Below the pieces are notes generated by a model that was given only the letters and a program-made list of their open reading frames with translations, ran no database searches and had not been told where the DNA came from. From Burkholderia cepacia (GTDB taxonomy: Bacteria > Pseudomonadota > Gammaproteobacteria > Burkholderiales > Burkholderiaceae): 64,000 bases of DNA. Shown here one piece after another: positions 9,566-17,300 of the stretch. The first letter of the stretch is position 1; each line of letters begins with the position of its first letter. The translations under genes were made by a program, and so were the position numbers. Where the stretch lies: positions 1-64,000 of the forward strand of contig NZ_LDWR01000069.1 of the NCBI RefSeq assembly GCF_001039005.1, given 5' to 3'.

Positions 9566-11062
9566 ATGACCATCAAGTTAAAACTTCAGATTTTGATGCT
9601 CGTCACGCTGATGGCCATCGGGGGCGGTATCGCTGTGACGTCGTTCGGATTCGGTTCCGTGAGCGATGCGGAGGCGGCCTCGCATCGCCGGGAGACGCAG
9701 GTGCGCGGCATAACGGAAATCAAGGCAAGCGCGCTATCCACGGTCGAGCTTGACCCGGCGTCGGACGATACCAAGAAGATCTTTTCCGAAGCAGAACGAA
9801 ACATTGGCAAATGGGCCGAGATCGTTGGCCCGCTGTTCGATTCCGTGGATCAACAAGCAAGGCTCAAGACGCTGCGCGCCCAATGGAATGCGTACGACCA
9901 GAAATCACGACAGCTGATCGAACTGGCTGCCCGTGATCCCAAGGCGGCCAACGATCAGGTCGGTTCGCTCTACCACAACGACTTTCAGCCGCTCAGTGCG
10001 TCGATCGAGGCGACCATCACGGAAGTAGGAAATCGTGGCCAGCAAGCCGCGGAACTTGCCGACCGCGTCAGCACGAATGCGGTCAGGACGGTCATGACCG
10101 TATTGGTCGTGGCGATGGCGATTGTCGTCGGATGGATTCTCCTGCTGTCCCGTTCGATCCAGCGCGCGCTGGGCGGCATCCAGGGGACGTTGCAGCAAGC
10201 GAGCGAATCACTCGACCTGACAAGGCGTGCGTCCGTTCAGGGTAAAGACGAAATCAGCCAGACGGCTGCTGCTTTCAATCACCTGATGGGCCGGATCGCC
10301 GAGGTCATGGGCGCGGTGCGGGACTCCGCGGAATCGGTGAGCACGGCTTCGAAGCAGATTGCCGCAGGCAATGTCGATCTGTCGAGCCGCACGGAAGAGC
10401 AGGCCGCTTCGCTTCAGGAGACGGCTGCGAGCATGGAGGAGTTGACCGGCACGGTGCGACAGAACACGGAGAATGCGCGGCAGGCCAATGGGCTGGCGCA
10501 GTCATCCGCGACCGTCGCGGTCAGGGGAGGCGACGCGGTGGGCGAGATGGTCGCGACCATGGGAGAAATCAACGCCAGCTCGGCGAAGATCGTCGACATC
10601 ATCGGCGTGATCGACGGGATCGCTTTTCAGACCAATATTCTCGCGCTCAATGCCGCGGTGGAGGCCGCCCGCGCAGGCGAACATGGCCGGGGTTTCGCGG
10701 TGGTAGCCACCGAGGTGCGCACGCTCGCGCAACGCTCGGCGGCAGCGGCCAAGGAAATCAAGACGCTGATCGAAAATTCGGTGCGCAAGGTCGAAACAGG
10801 CACAAAGCTGGTCGACCAAGCGGGCAACACGATGGAGGAGGTCGTGACCAGCATCAAACGGGTGACGGACATCATGGGAGAAATTGCCGCAGCCTCCGAT
10901 GAGCAAAGCAAGGGAATCGATCAGGTTGGGCAGGCAGTCACGCAGATGGACGAAGTCACCCAGCAGAATGCGGCTCTGGTGGAACAGGCTGCCGCAGCGG
11001 CGCAGTCGCTGGACGATCAAGCGAGGAAGCTGCACACAGCGGTCAACGTTTTCAAGCTCTAG
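9566..11062 (+). CDS. Methyl-accepting chemotaxis protein
   Basis: A 498-residue chemoreceptor: TM1 at about residues 7-29, a periplasmic four-helix-bundle-like sensor (30-168), TM2 at about 171-191, HAMP at about 192-245, then the long cytoplasmic coiled coil with the conserved hairpin tip (AFQTNILALNAAVEAARAG). It would signal through CheA/CheW to the flagellar motor. The methylation helices are rich in E/Q pairs (SSRTEEQAASLQETAASMEE). The C-terminus (NVFKL) lacks the NWETF-type pentapeptide that tethers CheR/CheB. The ligand is unknown. Confidence 0.93.
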   Translation: MTIKLKLQILMLVTLMAIGGGIAVTSFGFGSVSDAEAASHRRETQVRGITEIKASALSTVELDPASDDTKKIFSEAERNIGKWAEIVGPLFDSVDQQARLKTLRAQWNAYDQKSRQLIELAARDPKAANDQVGSLYHNDFQPLSASIEATITEVGNRGQQAAELADRVSTNAVRTVMTVLVVAMAIVVGWILLLSRSIQRALGGIQGTLQQASESLDLTRRASVQGKDEISQTAAAFNHLMGRIAEVMGAVRDSAESVSTASKQIAAGNVDLSSRTEEQAASLQETAASMEELTGTVRQNTENARQANGLAQSSATVAVRGGDAVGEMVATMGEINASSAKIVDIIGVIDGIAFQTNILALNAAVEAARAGEHGRGFAVVATEVRTLAQRSAAAAKEIKTLIENSVRKVETGTKLVDQAGNTMEEVVTSIKRVTDIMGEIAAASDEQSKGIDQVGQAVTQMDEVTQQNAALVEQAAAAAQSLDDQARKLHTAVNVFKL

Positions 11063-11123
11063 GCTCGGCATGTTGCGTGCGCCAACACGCGCAACACGGC
11101 TTTCCCGCGATGAACAAAAAAAA

Positions 11124-11150
11124 GCCCCGCCAGCATCCGCCCGGCGGGGC
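11124..11150 (-). terminator. GC-rich hairpin beside an A-tract
   Basis: Stem GCCCCGCC (11124-11131) pairs with GGCGGGGC (11143-11150), with an 11-nt loop. Eight A residues lie just to the left, so a uridine tract follows the hairpin only for minus-strand RNA. It sits 60 bp after the chemoreceptor stop and may still stop plus-strand transcripts. Confidence 0.6.
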
Positions 11151-11381
11151 CAACCCATGTCAGTAGAGACATCATGGAGGAGACGGGCCCATCTTATCGA
11201 GCGCGGCGTACCGTCCCAACCAAGCATTTCTGCTATTGATCTGCGCGGCCACGCACACGATTGCCCCCGCTGCACGGCATATCGATAGAACGAAAAGTCG
11301 TTTTCAGAGTGGCAACGGGGTCGTTACCATCTGGTTTTAAGCCTGTGCTTAGCCGGGCAAGCCATCCCCGAGGAGCGCCCC

Positions 11382-12035
11382 TTGACTGCATTCGATCAAC
11401 ACCGCCGCCCGTTCGTCGTCGGCATCGGCGGTACCACCCGGGCCGCGTCGTCCACCGAACGCGCGCTGTCGTTCGCACTGCGCGGCGCGCAAGCCGCCGG
11501 CGCTCGCACGCGCCTGTTCGACGGCCCGTTCCTGCATACGCTGCCGCACTACGCCCCCGAACACAAAACGCTGACCGACGCGCAGCGCGAACTGATCGAC
11601 GCCGTGCGCCAGGCCGACGCGATCATCATCGCAACGCCCGGTTATCACGGCGGCGTCTCCGGTCTCGTGAAGAACGCGCTCGATACGCTCGAGGAACTGC
11701 GCGCGGACGATCGCCCCTATCTCGACGGCCGCGCGGTCGGCCTGATCGTCACCGCCTACGGCTGGCAGGCGGCCGGCACGGTGCTGACGTCGCTGCGTTC
11801 GATCGTCCATGCGCTGCGCGGCTGGCCGACACCGTTCGGCGCGACCGTGAACACGCTCGAAACGCGCTTCGAAAGCGCCGACAGCTGCTCGGATCCGAAG
11901 GTCACCGCGCAACTCGAGACGGTCGGCGCGCAAGCGGCCGAGTTCGCGCTCGCGTTCGCGTCGCATCGCGCGGCCACGCATGCGGCTTCGGTCGACGCGC
12001 TCGCACCCGTGCTGAAGATCGCCAACCACCCGTAA
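11382..12035 (+). CDS. NADPH-dependent FMN reductase family protein
   Basis: A 217-residue flavodoxin-like NAD(P)H:FMN reductase or quinone reductase. Seen: the N-terminal strand VVGIGGTTR, the flavin loop ATPGYHGGVSGLVKNALD, and a second loop around TAYGWQAAG. It would reduce free FMN or a bound substrate in the cytoplasm. The start is a TTG at 11382 with a good GAGGAG ribosome site 7 bases upstream; no nearby ATG fits the fold. It is transcribed alone. Confidence 0.85.
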   Translation: MTAFDQHRRPFVVGIGGTTRAASSTERALSFALRGAQAAGARTRLFDGPFLHTLPHYAPEHKTLTDAQRELIDAVRQADAIIIATPGYHGGVSGLVKNALDTLEELRADDRPYLDGRAVGLIVTAYGWQAAGTVLTSLRSIVHALRGWPTPFGATVNTLETRFESADSCSDPKVTAQLETVGAQAAEFALAFASHRAATHAASVDALAPVLKIANHP

Positions 12036-12272
12036 TCCCCCCGCATTCCGCCGCCCGCGTCCGGCCGACCCGATTCGCCGCACGCGGGCGGTGCGTCTTC
12101 GGACGCGCGGCGATGTGCCGTGCGTGCCGCCGCTTCGCCGCCGTGGTCCTTTCCCTGCGTACCGCCCCGATAACGATTCAGCCTGCTGCGTGATTTGCAT
12201 TGCCCGAAAGATTGGTTCACGCGGCCGGCGGGTTTTCGTACGCTGAAAGTCCGAACTTTCTCCGCACACGCC

Positions 12273-12491
12273 ATGAACCGTACGATCCGCTACAAGGGCT
12301 ATGAAGTCGCCCCCGCTGCCGCCCGGTTGCCGAACGGGCTGTTCGCCGCCAACCTGACGATCGAGCGGGCGGGTGGCGGGCCGTCGCCGCGCTCCGTGTC
12401 GTTCGACGCCATCGATTTCTTCTTCGAAGAGGAACACGCGCTCGCCTACGCGTCCCGCTGGGGCCGCCTCTGGGTCGACACGCACGTGTGA
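12273..12491 (+). CDS. Small conserved-looking hypothetical protein
   Basis: A 72-residue protein (MNRTIRYKGYEVAPAAARL), with alternating beta-type stretches and an acidic patch FFFEEEHALAYASRWG near the C-terminus. No family was recognised. GC-rich codon use matches the core genes to its left. It is the last gene before the base composition changes at about 12.5 kb. Confidence 0.6.
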   Translation: MNRTIRYKGYEVAPAAARLPNGLFAANLTIERAGGGPSPRSVSFDAIDFFFEEEHALAYASRWGRLWVDTHV

Positions 12492-12721
12492 CGCGCGCCT
12501 GGCCGGCGTGCTATCGTTTGTCAATAAAGTTGAGCGGTGTACATGAATAAAATCAATGGCTTGCAAAAAACTTTGCCATGATTGCTCGCTTCATTTTGCC
12601 ATACAAGGTGAGCAAAAGCCGCTGAATTGACAAGAAATACGAGCACTCGCTAATAGGCTTGATTCTTCCCAAGATGGGGCGGTCTATCGATCGATTTTCG
12701 TCAAGATAGGCCGAGCACTAT

Positions 12722-12752
12722 AGCGGAAGTGGCCTCCCACGCCACCTCCGCT
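12722..12752 (-). terminator. Hairpin after the DUF3892-DUF2188 operon
   Basis: Inverted repeat AGCGGAAGTGGC (12722-12733) and GCCACCTCCGCT (12741-12752), 12-bp arms with one mismatch that becomes a G:U pair in the minus-strand RNA, loop 7 nt. It lies 52 bp past the DUF2188 stop. There is no clear uridine tract, so terminator function is probable rather than certain. Confidence 0.5.
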
Positions 12753-12803
12753 CACAACTCTAGTCGGCGGGACTAGCATTGACCGGAACCATCATCAAAT
12801 GCG

Positions 12804-13010
12804 TCAAGGCTTCCGCCACTTGTCCGGCTTCCCGGCACTCGTAGTACGCACCCGCTCCACCAGCACAGGGCCGCTCGGGTTGAGTTCGCGTGCACGTTCA
12901 ATCGCTTCGCGTTGCGTCGTGGCAGTTGCACTTGCCCGTTGCGAATTCGGACGACGAACTGCGTAATCGCCTTCATCGAGGCGACGCTCAACAAAGATCT
13001 TGTTGGTCAT
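12804..13010 (-). CDS. DUF2188 family small protein
   Basis: A 68-residue protein. The pattern DEGDYAVRRPNSQRASATATTQREAIERARELN matches the DUF2188 family in order (only fragments are needed to see it: YAVRRPNSQRAS, TQREAIERAREL). The biochemical role of the family is unknown. ATG is preceded by GGAG seven bases upstream. It is the second gene of an operon with the DUF3892 gene (29-bp gap) and is divergent from the XRE/ImmA-type genes. Confidence 0.75.
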   Translation of the reverse strand: MTNKIFVERRLDEGDYAVRRPNSQRASATATTQREAIERARELNPSGPVLVERVRTTSAGKPDKWRKP

Positions 13011-13039
13011 TGGTCTACTCCGTAGCTGATTGAAGTTGC

Positions 13040-13345
13040 TTACCGGTCAGGAAGCGCAAGCAAGTTGTCGGTCCAGCGCCCATCGGCGACCGTTTGCACA
13101 TACTTGGTCCTCCCGTTGTTGTTGACGTGTACCCATGCTCCTTGTCGTTGAGGGTTGCGATCCGGGCACCAGACGGAATTGTTCCCCTGACGCTCGATGT
13201 ACGAGACCATTTGATCGCGAGTGAAAACCCCGCTTTCACCGACAGCTCGATCGCCGTCCCACACTTGCCACCACAGATGCGTGATGTGTTCGTGGCCTGC
13301 ACCGCCGCCCATCCGTTTCGCTACGCACTTCAAAGTCCTTGCCAT
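13040..13345 (-). CDS. DUF3892 family small protein
   Basis: A 101-residue protein with the layout of DUF3892 proteins: an N-terminal strand (LKCVAKRM), ITHLWWQVWDGD, then a helix DQMVSYIERQGN and a final strand with GAWVHVNNNGRTKYVQT. Function unknown. The start MARTLK (13345) was preferred to the ATG at 13384 because GAGGTG lies seven bases ahead and because the upper ATG falls inside the operator. First gene of the two-gene operon driven by the divergent promoter. Confidence 0.75.
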   Translation of the reverse strand: MARTLKCVAKRMGGGAGHEHITHLWWQVWDGDRAVGESGVFTRDQMVSYIERQGNNSVWCPDRNPQRQGAWVHVNNNGRTKYVQTVADGRWTDNLLALPDR

Positions 13346-13385
13346 GGTTGGCACCTCTTCAAAAATTGAGGAACGCGCCAACAAA

Positions 13386-13465
13386 ATGTTCGGAGTAGGC
13401 GCACAAAAAATATAGGCGCCTCGAATTCACTTGTCAAGCATGAAAAGTGCGCCTACTCTGAACAT
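13386..13465. promoter_or_regulatory. Divergent promoter pair with inverted operator arms
   Basis: Minus strand: TTGACA (13432-13437) and TATATT (13409-13414), spacing 17 bp, reading to the DUF3892 gene. Plus strand: TTGTCA (13431-13436) and TACTCT (13454-13459), spacing 17 bp, reading to the XRE gene. The two -35 boxes overlap. Arm ATGTTCGGAGTAGGCGCAC (13386-13404) and arm GTGCGCCTACTCTGAACAT (13447-13465) are inverted copies with one mismatch in 19. Each arm covers the start-site side of one promoter: the right arm overlaps the plus -10 box and the left arm lies just after the minus -10 box. A regulator bound to both would silence both directions; the adjacent XRE protein is the obvious candidate. 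Confidence 0.75.
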
Positions 13466-13558
13466 CGGGTAGTCAAGAATGGGGGGCCCCTACCCATTCG
13501 CGTGACGCGTTCCCATCATCGGCCGCCAGCGAGCGTGCGATCTATACAGGAGAGTGAA

Positions 13559-13882
13559 GTGGCAACCCCCTTGGGCGAAAAGATTCGAGCCGAGCGCAAA
13601 CGTTTGAAATTGACACTGGATGCGCTTGCCGAGAAGACAGAGTCAAGTAAGAGCTACATTTGGGAGTTAGAAAATCGCCCCGTAGTGCGCCCGTCTGCAG
13701 ACAAGATCTCTAAGATTGCGGCGGTGTTGGGCGTGACAGTGGAATTCTTGCTGGACGATGAGAAGCAGGAAGCATCGCAATCGGATGTAGACGAGGCTTT
13801 TTTCAGGCGTATCGGTCGCCTTGATGCGACTAAACGTGCCCAGTTGGAAAAATTTCTCAAGGCGATAGACGACGATGAGTGA
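13559..13882 (+). CDS. XRE family transcriptional regulator
   Basis: A 107-residue protein. The helix-turn-helix is at residues 5-62 (LGEKIRAERKRLKLTLDALA ... SYIWELENR ... KISKIAAVLGVTVEFLL). The C-terminal tail is acidic (KAIDDDE). The start is the GTG at 13559, with AGGAG six bases ahead; a GTG at 13502 would add 19 residues with no ribosome site. It overlaps the next gene by 8 bp, so the two are coupled. The pairing with an ImmA/IrrE protease is like ImmR-ImmA of ICEBs1, where the protease destroys the repressor; that role here is inference. Confidence 0.88.
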   Translation: MATPLGEKIRAERKRLKLTLDALAEKTESSKSYIWELENRPVVRPSADKISKIAAVLGVTVEFLLDDEKQEASQSDVDEAFFRRIGRLDATKRAQLEKFLKAIDDDE

Positions 13883-14762
13883 GCCGACGACGCCAGCCGC
13901 GTGGGGTATCCAGTTGTCGAAATTGTGGACGCAAAGTGGTCAATCTTTCCCGGTCGACGTACAGGTGCTCGCGCTTGAGGTAACCAAGGCCAAATTTTCG
14001 GACCCGGTTGGCGTCATCAAGCCTCACGGTGTTGCCGGCATCGACGGCATGCTCTCAAAGAGAAAAAGCAAGGGCGACTGGTGCATCTCATATGACGCGG
14101 CGGTAACCATCCCCGGACGTATCAATTTCACGCTGGGGCACGAACTGGGCCACTACTTTTTGCATCGAGCGATGCGCGATACCTTTACGTGTGGCCAACT
14201 CGAAACGATGGGCTACAACGAAGGGGAGTCGAAAAAGCAGGAATCGGAAGCCAACAAATTTGCGTCGTTCCTGCTCATGCCAGCGGACGATTTTCGGCAA
14301 CAAATTTCCGGACAGCCGATTACGGTTGATCTGCTCGGCCACTGCGCTTCTCGGTACGACACATCGTTCACCGCCACCACATTGAAGTGGCTGGACATCA
14401 CGGACGAAGCAGCCATGCTCGTGGTTGCGCGGGATGATTTCATATGCTGGAGCTACCCCAGTGCCCGCGCATCGAAGTTGGGCTGCTACATGCCTCCAGG
14501 AGCACCCGTACCCTCCGCGTCAGTCGAGCGCTTGGCAGAAGCAAATGCCGCGAGAGACCGGATCGTTACGGTGCCCGCAGGCGTGTGGCACCCATCGTTC
14601 GAAGCAGAAGAGTCTCTGATCGTCTCCGACCAGTTCGACCTCGCCATCTTCTTGGTTCGATTTGTGTCGCCTGGACATATCGAACATGCCGAGGATGCGC
14701 CCTCTGACGCGGCCGACTTTCTGACTGAACGAGCGAAAGGATTGAACTGGACGCGCCAATAG
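13875..14762 (+). CDS. ImmA/IrrE family metallo-endopeptidase
   Basis: A 295-residue protein with the zinc-protease motif HELGH (H89, E90, H93) and the third ligand region in ESEANKFASFLLMP, as in the ImmA/IrrE family (DUF955). These proteases usually cleave the XRE repressor encoded beside them. The C-terminal 120 residues (from about 175) lie beyond the protease core and may sense a signal. It starts inside the end of the XRE gene (8-bp overlap) and is followed 48 bp later by the HEPN-like gene, apparently in one transcript. Confidence 0.9.
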   Translation: MSEPTTPAAWGIQLSKLWTQSGQSFPVDVQVLALEVTKAKFSDPVGVIKPHGVAGIDGMLSKRKSKGDWCISYDAAVTIPGRINFTLGHELGHYFLHRAMRDTFTCGQLETMGYNEGESKKQESEANKFASFLLMPADDFRQQISGQPITVDLLGHCASRYDTSFTATTLKWLDITDEAAMLVVARDDFICWSYPSARASKLGCYMPPGAPVPSASVERLAEANAARDRIVTVPAGVWHPSFEAEESLIVSDQFDLAIFLVRFVSPGHIEHAEDAPSDAADFLTERAKGLNWTRQ

Positions 14763-14810
14763 CTTAGTGCGTGTTCTACCGTATCGCCACAAATTACAAA
14801 GGAAACCGGA

Positions 14811-15437
14811 ATGTTCGATCCAATGTTGCCGAATCGAGAGATGTTCATCCAGGACCCAGCCGGGTACAGCCTCTCCGGATGGAGCCGTTGGGCGATGCTG
14901 GCCGCAGCCCATGGTGCTGACGTCGATCCGACCAATGCTCCCAGCAGCGACGATCTAAAGAGTCCGATTTTGTGGCTGACTCAAGCCGAGGCGATGGCTC
15001 AGGCAGCGGTAACGCTCGTAAAACAGCAACCGAATTTCGACAACATGCCGACCGAACTGCGGGGAATTTGCGATTCTCAGTACTGCGCAGTCGCCCTCAT
15101 GTTAGTTGGTTATAGCTTGGAAGTCTGCCTGAAAGCGATGATCATCCTCCGCGCAGGAGTTGCCGCGTACTCTGAAGCTGAGCGTGACCACAAGCATCAC
15201 GAACTTCATCGTCTCGCGAATTTTATCGATGACCTCTCCCCCAAAGAACTAGCAACACTTGAACTTCTCACACACTTCGTATATTGGGCGGGCCGCTATC
15301 CCGATCCGGGCCAGAAGGGTATTGGCAAGCACGACAAGATATTCCAGATATCAGAAGAGAATCGGATTACTGCACACGATCTATTTGAAGTCGCAGCGAA
15401 GGTGATGTTTCATGTCAAGAAACTCGTCGGTGCTTGA
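14811..15437 (+). CDS. Hypothetical protein, possibly HEPN-like
   Basis: A 208-residue, mostly helical protein. It has a good ribosome site (AGGAAACC before ATG). The part from about residue 95 on (GYSLEVCLKAMIILRAG, HHELHRLANFIDDLSP, YWAGRYPDPGQKG) resembles the HEPN nucleotide- or RNA-binding fold, including the H-x-L-x-x-L turn and the final RYPDP. I could not identify a clear R-x4-6-H ribonuclease motif other than ERDHKHH (residues 124-130). It is last in the XRE-protease transcript. Toxin, sensor or accessory role is unknown. Confidence 0.55.
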   Translation: MFDPMLPNREMFIQDPAGYSLSGWSRWAMLAAAHGADVDPTNAPSSDDLKSPILWLTQAEAMAQAAVTLVKQQPNFDNMPTELRGICDSQYCAVALMLVGYSLEVCLKAMIILRAGVAAYSEAERDHKHHELHRLANFIDDLSPKELATLELLTHFVYWAGRYPDPGQKGIGKHDKIFQISEENRITAHDLFEVAAKVMFHVKKLVGA

Positions 15438-15542
15438 AACTGCCCAGTTCAGACGAGCCCACTAATTTACGAGCGATGTACTCGAAGGGCAGGCGTGACA
15501 GTGTTCATCACAATCTTCTCAAGTATGCCGATACGTCAAACC

Positions 15543-15760
15543 TTTCCGAAGTCGGACAGGGTAACCGGCTTGAGTGCGGATACGCCGTATGAGGGACGCG
15601 AGATCGTGGGGTGGCCAATCGAAGTTTACAGCGGGGGGCGGTGTGTCGTTCGGGACAACACCCTGCAGGTCGAGGCCGGTACCGGAGTCCATATGTCCGT
15701 CCCGGTCATTCTCCGCCTGATCGAGGAATTTCCGTCAATCGAGATATTCAGCCCTCGCTG
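15543..15760 (+). pseudogene. Fragment of a dihydropyrimidinase/amidohydrolase gene
   Basis: The open frame contains TPYEGREIVGWPIEVYSGG followed by RCVVRDNTLQVEAGTG, which resembles the C-terminal end of hydantoinase/dihydropyrimidinase-type amidohydrolases. The catalytic barrel is absent. It then runs into MSVPVILRLIEEFPSI, which recalls dihydrodipicolinate-synthase-like proteins. It appears to be a join of two truncated genes. Confidence 0.35.
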
Positions 15761-15877
15761 CCGAGGTCATGGTCGGCGATGCGCCGGAAGCCCTCACTTT
15801 CGGACCGGGGAGAGAAAACACCGGAGTGGCCCCGTTCACTGGGCACTTTTACCGTCTGCCATCTGCGTGCACGGCCG

Positions 15878-16410
15878 TCAATGCATGCCGCCGGTTGCCA
15901 GAAGCATTTCCCCCGTCATCCAACGAGCCTGATCGGAAGCAAGGAAGACAGCAATGTCTGCGACGTCGTCGGGCTGCCCCGCACGCCCGAGGACCGTTCT
16001 GGCAATCATGTCGGCCTCGGCATCCGAACCGGGAAAGCCGGCGCTGCGTGTCCCCTCAGTCACCACATAGCCCGGGTTGATCGAGTTCACGCGAATTTTT
16101 CGCGAACCCAGCTCGTGAGCCAGAACACCGGTAATCGCATCAACTGCGGCCTTGGTGCCTGTGTAAACCACGCTCCCCGCTCGCGGGACGTGGGACGCGG
16201 CCGACCCAATGTTGATGATGCTCGCGCCCTCGGCGAGATGCTTCACTGCAGCCTTCGTTACCAATAAAAGTCCAAGCACATTGGTATTGAACTGACGGTG
16301 GAACTCCGCTTCCGACACCTCTTCTATGGGGCCAAACGCATAGACTCCGGAATTGTTCACCAAGATATCGAGGCACCCGAATTCATCAATGGCTGCGATC
16401 GAGGGAGGCG
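15878..16410 (-). pseudogene. 5'-truncated short-chain dehydrogenase/reductase
   Basis: Reads LDILVNNSG, NIGSAAS, the catalytic YxxxK as YTGTK, then NSINPGYVVTEGTRS and a final GEMLLATGGMH. The NAD(P)-binding glycine motif (TGxxxGIG) and about 80 N-terminal residues are missing; homology stops near 16410, where a helicase fragment begins on the other strand. An ATG at 16363 gives a 161-residue open frame, but without the cofactor site an active enzyme is unlikely. Confidence 0.75.
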
Positions 16411-17000
16411 GTGGTTCAGGCGATGGAGACGTTGCTGCTGGACCTCATGGGTCTACGTCAGCCGAACGAGCATCCGGTGCGAACAGTCCAGCGTATTGGA
16501 ATGGATCGACGCGCACATCGAAGATGCGCGCTGGGTTTCCTTATGAGTCTTCCCAAAGCGTGTGGAAATGCCGATGCTGATCGGCTGGCCTGGATTGCCC
16601 GTGTTCACGCGGAGACAGAACGGCTGAACCTGCCGCTGCCGGCCGGCGTGACCGTACGGAATTTCTTTCGGCGACCGACCAATGCACGATGGTCTGACCA
16701 TCTTCAAATCGCGCTCGATCTCGGTCTTAGATGCGCCAAGATTCACGAGGCGAAAGGTCGTGAATATGGCGCCGTGTGTGTCGTGATTCCACCCAATCGT
16801 GCCCCTGAAAATCGAGGGGAGGCCCTGTTTGAATCGTGGGAGGCCCGCACCGATTCAGAGGCCAAGCGCGTCCTCTACGTTGGCCTGACGCGCGCCCGGC
16901 ATTTGGCTGCACTCGCGGTGCCAGTCGCCTTCGCCGATCGTTGCGTTGCCCTGTTAGCCGCTGGTCAAGTGCCTCACACAAGAAGGGACCTATACGCGGT
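16411..17000 (+). pseudogene. Fragment of a UvrD/Rep-type helicase, C-terminal part
   Basis: Within the open frame, IHEAKGREYGAVCVVIP and AKRVLYVGLTRARHLAAL are helicase motifs V and VI of the UvrD superfamily, followed by VPVAFADRCVALL. The ATPase core (Walker A and B) is missing, and the upstream 16411-16540 stretch makes sense only if a frameshift is assumed. A nuclease-helicase defence or repair gene may be the source. Confidence 0.65.
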
Positions 17001-17225
17001 CCTGCTCAAGGGGGCCTCGACCGTTATGCCTGCGCCGCATAAAGCCGACTTCCGGGGAGGCGATCGATGCAATCTCGTGCTCAGGATGGGGCACGGAGAA
17101 TCCAGATTGCCTCCAGTTTATATCGTGAGAGCGAACGGCCGTTCATCGCCGAACTGGGTCAGACGATCTGACGCTGTCTGTTTGGCCTAGTCCAGCCTTA
17201 TACATCTAATTGCCAGGTAAATCTG

Positions 17226-17268
17226 GTTAGATCGTGCCCATGATCAGCGATCGTGGGCACGATCTAAC
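17226..17268. repeat. Perfect 15-bp inverted repeat next to tniQ
   Basis: GTTAGATCGTGCCCA (17226-17240) and TGGGCACGATCTAAC (17254-17268) are perfectly inverted around a 13-nt centre that itself contains two GATC words. It lies 33 bp after the stop of the last transposition gene. No uridine tract follows. It could be a terminator, a protein-binding site, or part of the transposon end. Confidence 0.75.
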
Positions 17269-17300
17269 GTGATCCACACGGAATTCTCCAACCTCTCACA

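Noticed and set aside
11124..11150. Classical rho-independent terminator of the chemoreceptor gene
   Set aside because: The A/T tract is on the wrong side of the hairpin for plus-strand RNA; listed only as a hairpin that fits minus-strand transcription.
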